Assembly: GCA_946406115.1 (NCBI GenBank)
Contig: OX291551.1
Span: forward strand, 2,914,001-2,978,000
Source of the DNA: Apoda limacodes
Taxonomy: Eukaryota; Arthropoda; Insecta; Lepidoptera; Limacodidae
Direction: 5' to 3'
Length of the DNA stretch: 64,000 nucleotides
The translations under genes and the position numbers were made by a program. Under the pieces are notes generated by a model. That model searched no databases and was not told the origin of the DNA. It saw only the letters and a list, made by a program, of their open reading frames with translations. Positions 12,297-25,000 of this stretch are shown here, piece after piece. Position 1 is the first letter of the stretch. Each line of letters opens with the position of its first letter.

Positions 12297-12407
12297 AGGG
12301 GTGTGTTCCAGATCAATTCTACTCTCTGTTGTGTGATAATTACCCCGAGTTTGGCATTCAAAAACCACTTTTTTAGCTTCTTTGTTGTGTTTCGGAACAC
12401 ACCTATG
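12297..12407. mobile_element. MITE-like element, GGTGTGTTCC termini
   Basis: Left end GGGGTGTGTTCCAGAT and right end TTTCGGAACACACCT are inverted repeats about 110 bp apart. The interior carries CAAAAACCACTTTTTTAGC, shared with 11401-11631, so both are members of one family. Confidence 0.5.
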
Positions 12408-12739
12408 ATTTTCTAACACTGTCACAGGGAGATGGTTGATATCTACTCAGCACACTGTACCTACTGGATTGCCGTAACACAGTATAACTACTTTTATGAC
12501 ATTGAAATTTGAATTTAATGCTACATGGCCAGTATTACTACACTATGCCTCAATGTTATACAATATTAAACAAAACAAAAAAAACTTCTTCCTTTTGTTA
12601 GGAACAAAACAAATAAATAAAAATAGGTAAATACCTGCTGCTGAAGTTTAATCAAGTACCTACTAGATAAAGTTTGTTTTTAAAATAATCAAATGCATTA
12701 CAATTCAAAGGTTTAGTAAAGATATGTACTTATGTATTT

Positions 12740-13690
12740 TAATGTAACACTTTTATCTTCTACTTTTTCTCTAACAAAGTCATACTTTACATCAAGATGT
12801 TTCATGCATTTGCTATTATCCCTATTGTGGGCCACATACAAACAAAACTGATTATCTTAAACAAAATTATTGAATACTAACCCCTCGCACGCGCAAAGTC
12901 CTATTACAGGGAAGCACCTCATTAACTAATTAACCAAACGCGTGATAAGGTAAACAGTATTAAAACCCAAAAAGAATTTTAACTCTCCTAAATCCACCAT
13001 ATAAAATTTTTCTTGGATTTTATTTTTAAATTCAATAACCCGTTTTTGTTTTTTACAACTGAACAAATCGTCTACATAAATGAAAAAAATTAGTTTATTT
13101 TCTGTATCCCCATTAACATAGTATAGTGCTTTGAGTTAGTGAAAATAGACTTTAACATGAAAGAATAAAACTCCTGGTTCCAACATCTCAGCGATTGCTT
13201 TAAAACATAGATAGATTTGTTAAGTTTGCAAACTAAATCTGTTTTTGGCTCTTCAGGAAGATTCATGTTAATAACTTCAGGTAAAGTCCATATAAAAATG
13301 TGGTCTTTACATCCATATATACCATGTCTAAATCTAGTTTATTTGTTACCGAAAGTAAAGTCCTGACCTTTGTTAAACTACCTACTGGTAAAAAAGGTTC
13401 AGAGTAATTTGAGGTCTGAACCATTTACTATCTTAAATATAATTTTTGCTGTACTGTAGAGCCCGCTTTACCAATGGTAAATGCAGGTAATATGCTTTTC
13501 ATGACATTTCAACTCCTTTGCAATAGCTTCTTCCCAATGATCACTTAAAGATACATTTTCATGACACAAAACCTTGAAGCTGCATGATACACTTCATAAT
13601 CTTCAAACCAATTTTGTTTTCTTAACACGCACTTACACCTATCATCACTATATTCTGGTCTTTGCCTACACCAATTCTTATGTTCACTGA
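12740..13690 (-). pseudogene. Decayed Ty1/copia-type reverse transcriptase/RNase H
   Basis: Reading the minus strand in broken frames gives, in order: RKQNWFEDYEV near 13600-13650; MDVKTTFLYG near 13300; KLNKSIYVLKQS followed by RCWNQEF near 13160-13260; FIYVDDLF at 13061-13084, the copia-type YVDD active site; and MKHLDVKYDFVREKVED near 12760-12815, the usual C-terminal end of copia RNase H. The motif order and spacing fit Ty1/copia Pol. Stops and frameshifts interrupt every block and no LTRs are visible, so this is an old relic. Confidence 0.8.
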
Positions 13691-15640
13691 TTTCTGGTAC
13701 TAAAAATGATTACATTATTTATTATTATGATTACACAAATTTAAAGTCACAAAATGTGTGTAGTTTTTTAAAAATTATAGAGCTTATAGCAAAAGAAACT
13801 TTATTTATATGTGCTTTGAAAATATAATCTTTACATTAATCACATATCTATTTTACAAATATAAATATAATTTAAAATTAAACATTTTTTTTTATCAAAT
13901 TTTATTTGTGATATAGTTTTTAGAGATTGACTCTAGGTACTCTAGGTGATCCAAGTTAATGTTAATGCCAATTTTTTCAACTTCTTGGTGTTGCCTGTTT
14001 GTGCCCTGGTGAGGCATTGATATGTAACAACTATTGACATGGAGATACTGTAATCTATGCTATGGATGGAGCCATATTTTCACATATTTGAACACTTTTT
14101 AGGTTGTCCATATTGTGGGATTAATACTTAACTCTTTTTATTAATTTTTCCTTCATCTCTGTATGAATTGAATTTTACTCTCCCACTGTTTACCATTTTA
14201 GTAGTAAACTAGCTAAATTTAGAGTTTAAAACAGAGTTTAGGTTTTAAACCAGTAAAGTTTTCTTGTTTGACTATGGAACACGAAAAAGAAATACTAGAA
14301 ACACGCACAAGTTTATCTCTAGGAATTTATTAGAGAACTGGTACAACATGAATTGCATCTTGATCATGAAACATTTACTATACCTCATCACTATTTAATT
14401 TTTTTAATTATTAGCAATACTTCATCTGTCAAACTAGGCTGCTGAATACAAATTATATATAATATATATAATAATAAAAATTTTGTAAGGTTGCAAAAAA
14501 AGTGCTATTGCAACTAAAACATATTTTCTAAGGCAATTTTTAAAGATTCATTGCAGTGAAACTGGCAAATTCCTCAATTTTATGAAACAACACTAATGCT
14601 GTTTTTAATCATAAGTTTAAGATGATTTTTAGTATTTTTTACACATCAAATATTATGTACACAAATATCAATATTGATATCTTTTATTTAAGTGTGATTT
14701 GTATACATACATGTAGTAGATTTACAGCTTCATTATAAATAAAGTACATCCAAAACCTCTGTGCTAAAAATGATCCTAGAATGTTGTAAAATTCACATTC
14801 ATGGAAGTTGAAAAGTAAAATAACTGCCAAGTTGAATCATGTATTCTAATGAGATTACAGTTTGAATTAATTGCTGATTTTCAGAGTAATTAAAGTAAAA
14901 AAACATATAATCCTAACAGAAGAAGGAGCATGCCCTCATAAGGCAATTGGTGGTATTTTGAGACATTTCAAGTAAATTGAGGAAATGTATAAACTTCCTA
15001 TCAATTCAAAGAGTGTTGTAAATTCTTGAGGTTTTTAGTCATATTTAAGGCACAGATTATAAAATATGTTTAAAGTAAGATACCGCGAATTAGCTTAGTT
15101 TATCTGATGCAGGATTTTCTAAGCTACACTGTGGTAAAAATAACTCAAAAGTGACTTTTCAGGTCAGCATGATCCATACAAAATTACCCCAAAGAAAAGT
15201 ATCTCAATAATGCTAAAAATACTAGAGAAAAAATGGCATAGTTTGGAATGCTATGAGTCTAACATATAAAAAGTTCTATGGTAATTCATTTAGTAGTGAA
15301 GATCGCTCAAATGACGGTAGAAAGTATTGTCAAGAGGATCCTATTACATTATGATTGATTTATTTACAATTTAGTTTTTAAATTTAAAATCATTGCATTC
15401 AAATGGGATTCTAAGAACACTTTCGAATCGTGAAGTGAATTAACTACAACAATAGTCTACCCTACTGTACCATAGTCTACCCTAATACGTTCTTGTCAAA
15501 TATACATTTAATAAAACAATCAGTATTTTAATTCATAGGGCGAAGTGGACCACATTGATACAACGGGCACTTTAATACACTGGATTTATCTAAAGTTACT
15601 TGCACTCCAAAAAAATAACAAAAACAAAGACTTTGAGCGC
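13691..15640. other. Intergenic, no feature seen
   Basis: Very AT-rich. I see no coding block, RNA gene or clear repeat beyond simple A/T runs. An (AT)-rich stretch lies near 14450-14480. Confidence 0.4.
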
Positions 15641-15649
15641 TGTATGTAA

Positions 15650-15670
15650 ACTACGTCAGTTTGACGTAGT
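15650..15670. promoter_or_regulatory. Perfect palindrome around TGACGTA
   Basis: ACTACGTCA-GTT-TGACGTAGT is a perfect 9-bp inverted repeat lying 103 bp upstream of the THAP-type start codon. TGACGTA resembles a CRE/bZIP half-site. A role as a promoter element is inference from position only. Confidence 0.3.
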
Positions 15671-15772
15671 ATTCGTTTGTCTCAACTAGTCGAAAGCCAA
15701 TCTATCTTCTGGTGTACACGTGTTGTGAAACACTTTTTCACGACAAGAAAATAATAAAAACGTCTCGCCAAA

Positions 15773-15849
15773 ATGCCATGTTGTTCATTTATTAAGTGTA
15801 CCAATCATTCCGGAAAAGAAAAGAAGTCCACAGGTATCACTTTTCAAAC
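15773..15849 (+). CDS. Orphan first exon of a THAP-domain protein
   Basis: ATG at 15773 opens 25 codons: MPCCSFIKCTNHS, then GKEKKSTGITFQ, plus two bases of the next codon. It stops at a consensus donor, CAAAC|GTAAGT (junction 15849/15850). An initiator Met followed by C-x4-C, a short basic loop and G-I-T/S-F is the start of the THAP C2CH zinc finger, a DNA-binding domain found in cellular regulators and P-element-like transposases. In that family the next exon supplies the HRFP and AVPTIF parts and the remaining Cys/His ligands. I could not find that exon downstream before the receptor gene. It could be far away, on a very long intron, or this may be a stranded exon. Confidence 0.55.
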
Positions 15850-18800
15850 GTAAGTTTTAAAAATATAATATTTTTCCAAATGAATGCTTATCAGTACTTG
15901 CTTTGTTCCCATAAGTCGGTACCGTCAACAAAAAAAAATCACAAAATTTTTGTACATTTTTTTATAGTGTTAAAGTTTTCATTATTTGAAGGAGTGTAAA
16001 TAAGAATTGTATAATTGATAATACTTTTGGTAGATATGTAAGATGTTTACAGTAAGTTACTGACTCCTTTAGCTTTTATAAATATTTTTTTTTTATTTAC
16101 TTTGTTTATTAATACTGGCATTTTTTTTGTATTTAATAGATAATGTAACTAGACTCTATTGATGTTATTTCTTGCATAATTTATCAACAAGAATTATCCC
16201 ATGTGATTTTATTATTTTTACCTAATCACGTATTAATTAAGGCGAGAAATGTTCAATGATTTAATAAGTTAAAAATAAAAAAATTAGTTTCACTTTGGAT
16301 AGGTATGCCATAAACATTCTTTAAAGCTGTACCTGTTTAATTTTGCGTAAAAGTGAATTACTTAAATATTAAAAGTTAAATATGAAATATAATTTTTGTG
16401 TTCACATTTATTTGGACTTATTTTTTTTTGTTGATCGGGGAATACCCAAAAAATGTTTCTCTCAGAGTATGTGTCGTGACGAATATCCTGTTATCTCTTT
16501 CTGACTACAGACTATCTACGTAATCAAAAATGTAGATGTAGGGGTAATGGTACTTGTAGTTGTATTTATCTCAATCTTTGTTTCATCGACACTAAGACGT
16601 ACCGTATCTTCCCTTTTTGTTTATATCAATGGGTAACTGACGAAGTTTGAGAGCAGTTGGTAAGAAACACGCGTAATTTCATAACGTGGCTTTAAACATG
16701 TATTCTTAATTTCTTACCAGGGTTCTCTAAAAAATATAGCGGATATGTATCATGATTCATATCAATTGATAATTATGTGGATATACATCAATTGACATTC
16801 ATTGTCTTATCTCTAAAATTAGCCGATCCCATGCTTACAATGGCAACATTTGAAAAAGAATTACAATTTAGATCACTTCTCTTGAAGATTGCTAATCTTA
16901 TTAGGAATTTCGGGAATTTACCTTTACGGTTAGCTTTTTGTTGAAATTTAATACTTATTTCCATGTAATAAGGGTTATTATAGTAAGTAATTGGTAGCGG
17001 TCCGTCTCCACGACCACAAGAAACCACGGCTTAACTTTGTTTTTTCAAATGGACCGGTAGTCAAATTTGACATTGATAGCTGCTGACATACAACTACGAA
17101 AACAACAAAATCCTACTAATATTATAAATGTGAAAGAGTCCCACGCCGATAAACGAATTTAGGGCGGGGAAAGTAAATCATGACCTGTGGTTTTTTTATA
17201 GTGAGTTTGTTTAAGTTGGATTATTTTAGATTGAAGTTCATGAACCGTGGTCGTGACGTCATTTAGTCAAATTAATACAAATGTATTCAAAATTGTTATC
17301 TGTTTATGTGTCGTGGACCGCTCTCATTATGATAATTAATATAAATCAAAACATAAGTTATGGAAATCTCTGCACGTAACTAGTCGAACCATCAATATAA
17401 ACAAGATATGCCCATTGCATACAGTCGCCTCACTGAATTGTATTCACATCAAAAGAAGCTAGGATTTATTCCAAACCAGTGACGAGAAGAACAACAATAC
17501 AACTTAAGCTAAGTTAGAAAAAGAGCAATTAATTTTAAGGTAGTAAAACAAAATTTCGGTTGCGGGCCAATCTGGTAGTTTATTTGTAACGATTGTACGT
17601 ACACCGTTGCACGATTTTACAATTATTCTATCTCATTATCGATCATTACTTTGTTATAAAAACACATTAAATATTTTTGCGGCTTCTTTAATATTGTACT
17701 CTTTAATCCAGTATCCACGTTGGCTAATTTGAGTTTAGTAGGTAATAAATTTAACATTTCTAAAAATAATAAATATTGTAGAATCCATAGGTTCCAAGAA
17801 ATCGATGCAATTTGAAATCAAGTTAGCTGATAACCACCCATATGTCAACCTGGATATTATTATATGGCACAAAGTAAGAGAGATTTGGAATATTTAATAA
17901 AATATTTAAATTATAATATTTATCAACATAGATCATAAAGATAGTTTGAGTTTTAATCTATCCAATTAGATAAAAACATATTTTTGTGTTTTGTCTATAG
18001 AGGTACTAGCAATATTGATAAGTTTAGATAAAGCATATATTGTGGAATGTGTAAAGTTAAAATGCAAGTTAAATTAATAATTTCTCTTAACTGCGTGTAA
18101 TTAAAACGTCAAACTCAGTTCTTCTGCTGTCTGTCAAATGAATAAAGTGACAAAACAGTTATCGGTTAGGGCTAGCGTGAAATTTCGTGGTTTTTAATTA
18201 GTAAGGTGTAAACGACACAAGAAAAGTGCACGCACTGCGAAAGAGAGTCGCATGCAGATCTGTGGTTTGCTCTTACAGATTTGTTGCGGTGCATTTTGGC
18301 ACGGAATGTTTGCGGACCTTTTATTTGCCAGAAGCAGCGTTTGTATGGCAATGTGTACTATCGATACTCGCGAAAAAAATGGTCAGTCATAGGGACCACC
18401 TTCTAAAAAAAAATATGAACCGCCCCAGTCCGGAGTGGTCACAGAGAAAAGATAAAAACGTTGTTGGTGACAGTGCACTCTACCGATTTGCATTATCAAA
18501 ATGGTAGGTTGTTCGAACACACCCCCTTGTGAAAGATTTTTTGAAATTTTGGTCACATACAAAAGTGACTTACTGACTGAGTGAGATACTGCCGACGATG
18601 TACTCTGTCGATTTCCATCATCAAAATATACCAATGGGACACCAAAGATTTTCATACATAATTTCGAAAATAAAATTTTTTTTAGCACCTCCATTTGTAC
18701 ACCCTTACCGTAACCAAAACAAAGGAAAAAACGTGACAATACTAAGTCCGGTTGTTTCTCTTGCACCCCCTTTTAGTTACTCTAACCATTTTTTTGCACA

Positions 18801-18918
18801 TTACATTGAATAGACTTCACGCGGCCAGTGTTATGTTAACTCGCCCGAGTAGTACATCGCCTTTATTTTGTATTTTAATCTCGGACATTATTTACAGATA
18901 TACAAATAAAATTTCAAG
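15850..18918 (+). other. Spacer between the THAP exon and the receptor start codon
   Basis: AT-rich. It contains the repeat at 17185-17320 and a stretch at 18600-18790 that shares GCACCCCCTTTTAGTTACTCT with 12095-12120. A TTTACAG acceptor at 18891-18897 just before the receptor ATG suggests a separate 5' non-coding exon in this spacer or further left. I could not place it. Confidence 0.45.
17185..17320 (+). repeat. Dispersed repeat, partner of 11698-11821
   Basis: Contains CATGACCTGTGGTTTTTTTA, GTGAGTTTGTTTAAGTTGGA, GTGACGTCATTTAGTCAAAT and GTCGTGGACCGC. These are the reverse complement of the copy at 11698-11821. It is preceded at 17115-17145 by CTACTAATATTATAAATGTG, the left-end motif of lepidopteran Helitron-like elements. 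Confidence 0.55.
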
Positions 18919-19035
18919 ATGGTGTCAGCAGAGAAAAAGACTGCAATCCTTATGTCTTCGGGCGCCGTGTTGGTAGTTATGGGCGCTATACTGGTTGTGT
19001 TTTGGCCGGCGCTCTTCATGTCGCAGCTACAGAAA
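18919..19035 (+). CDS. CD36-family receptor, coding exon 1 (start, first membrane segment)
   Basis: Encodes residues 1-39: MVSAEKKTAIL, the hydrophobic run MSSGAVLVVMGAILVVFWPA, then LFMSQLQK. The ATG sits in CAAGATGG, with A at -3 and G at +4, a good initiation context. It is the first Met after an in-frame stop-rich leader. The hydrophobic run with the WP boundary is the N-terminal membrane anchor of CD36 proteins. The donor AAA|GTTATT is weak, matching consensus only at GT. It is chosen because it joins in phase 0 to exon 2 and gives the family-typical W-P...K-x-L spacing. An in-frame GTATTA 15 bases further on is the alternative. Confidence 0.88.
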
Positions 19036-22000
19036 GTTATTATCATATTTGTATTAATATTTACATTTACCGTCCAACATTTACATTACCAATAGCGATG
19101 TATATTAATAATTATATTAAAAATGTTTTAGTAGGTACTCTAAGCCCTTAAGGTAATCAAATTATAAACGAAACTACGATAGTTATGAAAAAACTCGTAT
19201 TAGCATATATATTAATAATTCTATCAATAATTTTAAAATAATCGCGAAAAAGCGTTTCTTTTCAACAAAAAATTGTGCGAAACGTGGTTTTTCCGAAAAA
19301 TAAAAGTATCGAGTAAAATGACAAAAATCGTGTTTCGACGTTCGAGGGATTAAAGATTAAAAAATCATGTTTACTGTGTCAGCATATTAAATTCATAAAT
19401 AACATACAAACTAAGCTGGATCGACAAACATGACGAATTTTACATATTCGGACCCTTAATTAGGAATAAGCCACCAACTCAGCCGTTCGACAGAACTACG
19501 AATAAAATTGTGCATTGCAAGAAACTCCGCATAGCTTTTACCATCTACTCTTACTATTTAAATGAAATCTAACTAACGCCATAAACTTACCAACTCAAAA
19601 TTATTTTTATTCAAGTAGTCCCTGATTTCAGATGATGATCCTGACAGAAGAATCGCAGTCATTCGAAATTTGGAAAGAGACACCAATCCCCATGTACTTA
19701 GAGTTCCACATGTTCAATATCTCCAATAAGGATGACATCCTCGCTAAGAGGGACGTCAAGCTGCGTGTCAATGAAATGGGACCGTACGTCTTCCGGGAAT
19801 TACACACAAAGGTGAGACAGATTGAAAACAGATTAGGCTTCGGTGACCGCTTACCATTAGGTGGACTGTGGGCTTGTTTGCCACTTTCGTAGTATACAAA
19901 AAGATCTGTAAAATGAAAATGATTTTTTGTCTTTCTATATTCAGTTACTAGCATATTCCCACAACTTCTTTTTTTTAAAAAAGCATTTGACTGTTTACAA
20001 TAACATCGGAATTCTCATACACATTTTCATCCTCTATTTTGCCGTCTAGAGAATAATTTTTCTAATCCAGTAATTCACGTGAATCTTAATTTTTAACGTT
20101 TAAGCCAAGTTTCATTTCCATGCAACCTATATTTTAATTAATTTCCAAAAATCCTTTCTTAGTGCACACTTACGTCATTTAAGGAACGTTTGTGCAAAAT
20201 GTCATGCTTCTAGACACAGCGGTTTCAACTGTTGATTGATCGATCAGTCAGACAGCCAGTCAATTTCTTCTTTTTAACCGACTTCAAAAAAAGAAGGGGG
20301 TTCTCAATTCGACTGTATATTTTTTTTTTTATGGATGTTCAGCCATAACTTTTTTGTTTATGAACCGATTTACGTGATTATATTATACGTGACAGGATAT
20401 ACTTGCGAGTTGGTCCCATAGAAATTTTATTCAAATCGATTAAGTAGTTTAGTTTTTAGACAATATTTAAAAAAAATACCTTTGTCATCCAAATAACTTT
20501 CCCTTGAAAAAAGCACTTCGTCACTCAAAAGTAAAAATTAAAAACCTTTCTAATAAAAAAAAAAAAAACAACCGGCTTCAAAAAGATGCTCTAAAAAGGT
20601 AAAAATAATTTCTTATTTCTAAAAAATCTGATCTGAATTACTATTAATATAGCTGAACCGGCGAACGTTGTTTCTTTTTTTAAAACAACCTAATAAGGTT
20701 GTACTAATTCAGAAACCTTCCCCGGAGTGTGCATAACAACTTAATAAAATTTCATTACAATCGGTTTACCCCTATTGCGCGAGTCCGACTCGCACTTGAC
20801 CCTTTTTTTTTCTCAGGAACCTTCCCCGGCGTGTGCGAAACAACTAACCAAAATACCGGCGTGTGCGTACCAATTAACCAAAATATCATTAAAATCGGTT
20901 TACCCTTATTACGCGAGTCCGACTCGCACCTGACTCTTTCTCACTCGCACTTGACCCTTTTTTCTTTCTCAGAAGCATTCCTCGCCGTGTGTATACACTC
21001 ACCAAAATTTCATTACAATCGGTTTACCCTTATTGCGTGAATCCGACTTCACCCTTTCAGTAAAACCTTATCTTATCGGATGCCTACATCATACAAAGAA
21101 CACACCCTCCAAGTTTCAGGTCTCTACGATCAGCGGTTTAGGCTGTGCGTTGATCCGTCAGTCGTTCAGGACTAAGCATTTTATATGTTTATAAGGTAGG
21201 TAGAGTTTAAGTATTATTATACACAAAAAATCAAACACCTAAAAAACGCATAACCTCTTTGAGCTTAAAAATCCCTTAAATGAAGTACTAATATAGTACG
21301 GTGACATTCGAGACATTCCAATTTTAAAGAGTATTGAAGTTGTTTATGCAAGTTCAACCTTTTTTGAATAAAATTGGCTTGAGTTTTCAAACATGTGTCT
21401 GTCATAGAGTAGTATTACTTCCATACAATGTCATATTAAAAAATATTATGAACGTCTGTCATATAGACATTACAATAAATATAAACCATATTTGTGCATA
21501 AAATGTTTTAATTCAAAGATATATTATTGGCGACGAGGAGAAAAAAAACAATGAATACGGAACAATTCACAGAACTACTTCAAATGCAACAAACTCAACA
21601 ACAGCAAATTACCCAAATATTACAACTATTGGTTACAAAACAAAACACACCGAATTCAAACGATGATGTAGTATCTACATCACAACAGCAAAAACAAGGT
21701 AAAACAAACATAATAAACAATTTTAAAAATGATAAATTTAACCCTTCTACTACTACTGTCGAAAATTTTATCGATTATTTTGAAGCCAAATGCAACATGT
21801 GGGGAAATGAATGTGATATTTTGAGAAAAGACCTACTCATTGCATGTTTGACACCTGAAACATACCATCAAGTAAAAATTGCATTCACCCCTGATTTCGA
21901 GAAAACTGTATATGAAGATTTAAAAGTGAAACTTTTAGATTTACATTGCACAAAGAAAACAAGATACAAAGCACTTATAGATTTTTGGAACTCTACTAGA

Positions 22001-25000
22001 GAAAGTACAGAATCTATGGAAAATTATGCCAACAGACTGAAAGAACTTAGTAGAGACTGTGGCTATGAGGGAGTATTACTTGAACGACAACTACGTGACC
22101 GTTTTGCTACTGGTTTAAATCACGAACAGCTAGAAATTTAATTACGGCAAAGATGGACTGACTTACAAAAACAAACGTCAAACGACAAACAAATAGAAAT
22201 TACTTTTACTGAAGTTTTTAATATAGCCCTCTCACGAGAAATGGCTGAAAATGACACAGCACATTCTACGAATAAAATAAATATCAAAAAAAGTAAACAA
22301 GGCATAAAAGAACAAAATTTCAACACTCCCAGAAAACTAAAGCCAGGCCAATGCAGACGTTGTGGCAAATATGAAAAACACAACTACAACGATTGTTCAG
22401 CTAGAAATCACGTTTGTAAGGAATGTGACTCTGAAGGACATTTTGAGAATTGTTGCATTAAATCTGGTAGAGCATATTTATCAACGCATATTCAGAAACG
22501 AAACTGGCGGAACATCCGAGGTCAAACTAAATTACACAGAATTAGCAACAGAAATAGCAACTATCCAGAAGATAAGTATTCTTCACATTCATCTGAGATA
22601 TCTACCGATATGAGCGACATCGAGGATATTGTGTGTAAAATTAATAACAAAACCACACGATGTAAGAAAATTGATGTAAACATAAATAGCATTAAATGTA
22701 CTATGGATTGGGATCCTGGATCTATTTATTCAATAATAAGTACAGAACTTTGGAGAGAAATTGGTGCACCACCATTAAGAATAGGCCCTTCCCTGCGAGC
22801 TTACTCTAATTTAAAACTAAAACCAAAAGGCCTGACTGACGTAACTGTGGCATTAAACGGTAAAAAAAAAATACTACCGGTGGTCATTATGAAAAGAGCA
22901 GACCCCTTATTATTCGGTTTACAGTGGAGTGAAATATTTAACATGGACTTTCCCAAACCAGTTTATTCAGTAAAGATAAGCGCCAACAACATCAAAGAAT
23001 TACTAAATAACATTACTAAGAAACATATTGAGCTTTTTAACAATAAATTGGGAAAAGTTAAAAATTATCAAGTTAACATTCATATCAAGGCTAATGCAGA
23101 ACCGAAACACCTACCACCTAGACCTGTTAAATTTAGTATGAAGAAGAATGTTGAAACCGAACTACAACGTTTAGTAGAACAAGGTATCATAACTCCAGTT
23201 AATCCAAATGAAATACCAATAGAATGGGCAACACCAACTGTCAACGTACTAAAAACAAATGGACAAATACGGATTTGTGGTGATTATCGAACTACTGTTA
23301 ACCAAGCATTAATTCAGCACATGCATCCCGTTCCATTATTCGATCAACTACGTCAACGTTTAGCAAATGGTGATAAGTACTCTAAAATTGATCTAAAAGA
23401 TGCGTATCTGCAATTTGAAGTCGCACCAGACTCCAAAAAGTATCTTATCATCTCAACACACAAAGGTTATTACCAGTACAATAGAATGCCATTTGGAATT
23501 TCAACGGCCCCATCTATTTTTCAAAGTTTTTTAGAAAAACTACTTGAAGATATTCCAAATGTTGCAGTGTATTTTGATGACATAGCCGTAACAGGAAAAG
23601 ATGACAAAAAACACCTAGAAAATCTTTCTAGTGTGTTAACAAGATTGCAAAAAGCTGGCTTAAAAGTAAATTTAAAAAACTGTTGCTTTTTGCAACCTGA
23701 AATTGAATATTTAGGACATCTAATAAACAAGAAAGGAGTAAGTCCTACAAAATCCAAAGTCGAAGCTATATTAAAAGCACCACCTCCCAAAAAACACCAA
23801 AGAACTCAGATCCTTCCTTGGACTTGTAAATTTTTATGAACGTTTCATACCACACCTACATGGGTTATGCGCAGATCTACATAAATTAACGGGACATAGA
23901 CAAAAATGGCAGTGGAAGGGCAAAGAAGATAAGGTATTTCAAAACATAAAACGTATCATTACAAATTCTAAATATCTTATTGCCTTGAATGAAGACCAAC
24001 CATTATACCATGCTTGCGATGCTTCCGAAAAGGGCGATGGAGCTGTGTTATATCATAAAATTCAAAACGTTGACCAGCCAATAGCTTTCGCTTCTCGAAA
24101 GTTAAAACCTGCGGAGAGCAAATACTCAGTCATTGATCGAGAGGCTCTAGCGATCTTCTTTGGAATAAGAAAGTTTGACCAATACTTACGAGGAACGAAG
24201 TTTACACTTGTAACCGATCATAAGCCTCTAATACATATATTAGGACCTCAAATAAATCTACCTAAGATTGTTAATAACAGACTTGTAAGGTGGGCATTGA
24301 CAATAGGCAGCTATGACTATGACATCGTATACAAAAAAGGAGAACATAATATTGTGGCTGATTACCTGTCTAGAATGCCTAACCCTGATGAACAATTATG
24401 CGAAACTGAAAAATTAGTAAACAAAATAAGTGAACAACAACAGCAGGGCAAAATCCGAGATCTAACATTAAACGAGGAAATTATCAGAAAAGAAACTAAA
24501 AATGACTCAATCCTTAGACAAGTATCACAATGTATAAAATTAGATTGGAAAAACTATCACAATGAAAGTGACCTTAAGCCGTTTTACAGAAAACGTGATG
24601 AAATTTCTTTAGAAAACAAAATTGTAATGTGGCAAGGAAGAATTGTGATGCCAAAAACATTGCAACTTAAGACCTTAGAGTATTTGCACACTGGACATCC
24701 TGGGTCATCTTCAATGAGAGCTCTTGCACGGTTTTATGTTTGGTGGCCGTCAGTCGAAGAAGACATTGAATTCCATGTAAAAAAATGTTACAAATGTCAA
24801 GAAAACAGACCAAACAATCCTGAACTACCTGTTTTTTCCTGGTCAATTCCAAATCGAGTGTGGGAACGAATTCACATTGATTTTGCAGGACCATTTGAAG
24901 GGAAATATTGGCTTGTACTTGCTGATGCTTTGTCTAAATGGATCGAAGTGAAACCCATGATAAAAATAACCACATCAAAATTATGCGATAAACTTGAAGG

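Noticed and set aside
18226..18507. 93-codon frame upstream of the receptor
   Set aside because: No family features; overlaps a dispersed repeat stretch. Could at most be untranslated exon sequence.
18383..18766. 127-codon minus-strand frame
   Set aside because: Lies over sequence shared with other non-coding repeats (12000-12120); no domain.
19628..19954. 108-codon minus-strand frame
   Set aside because: Antisense shadow of receptor exon 2.
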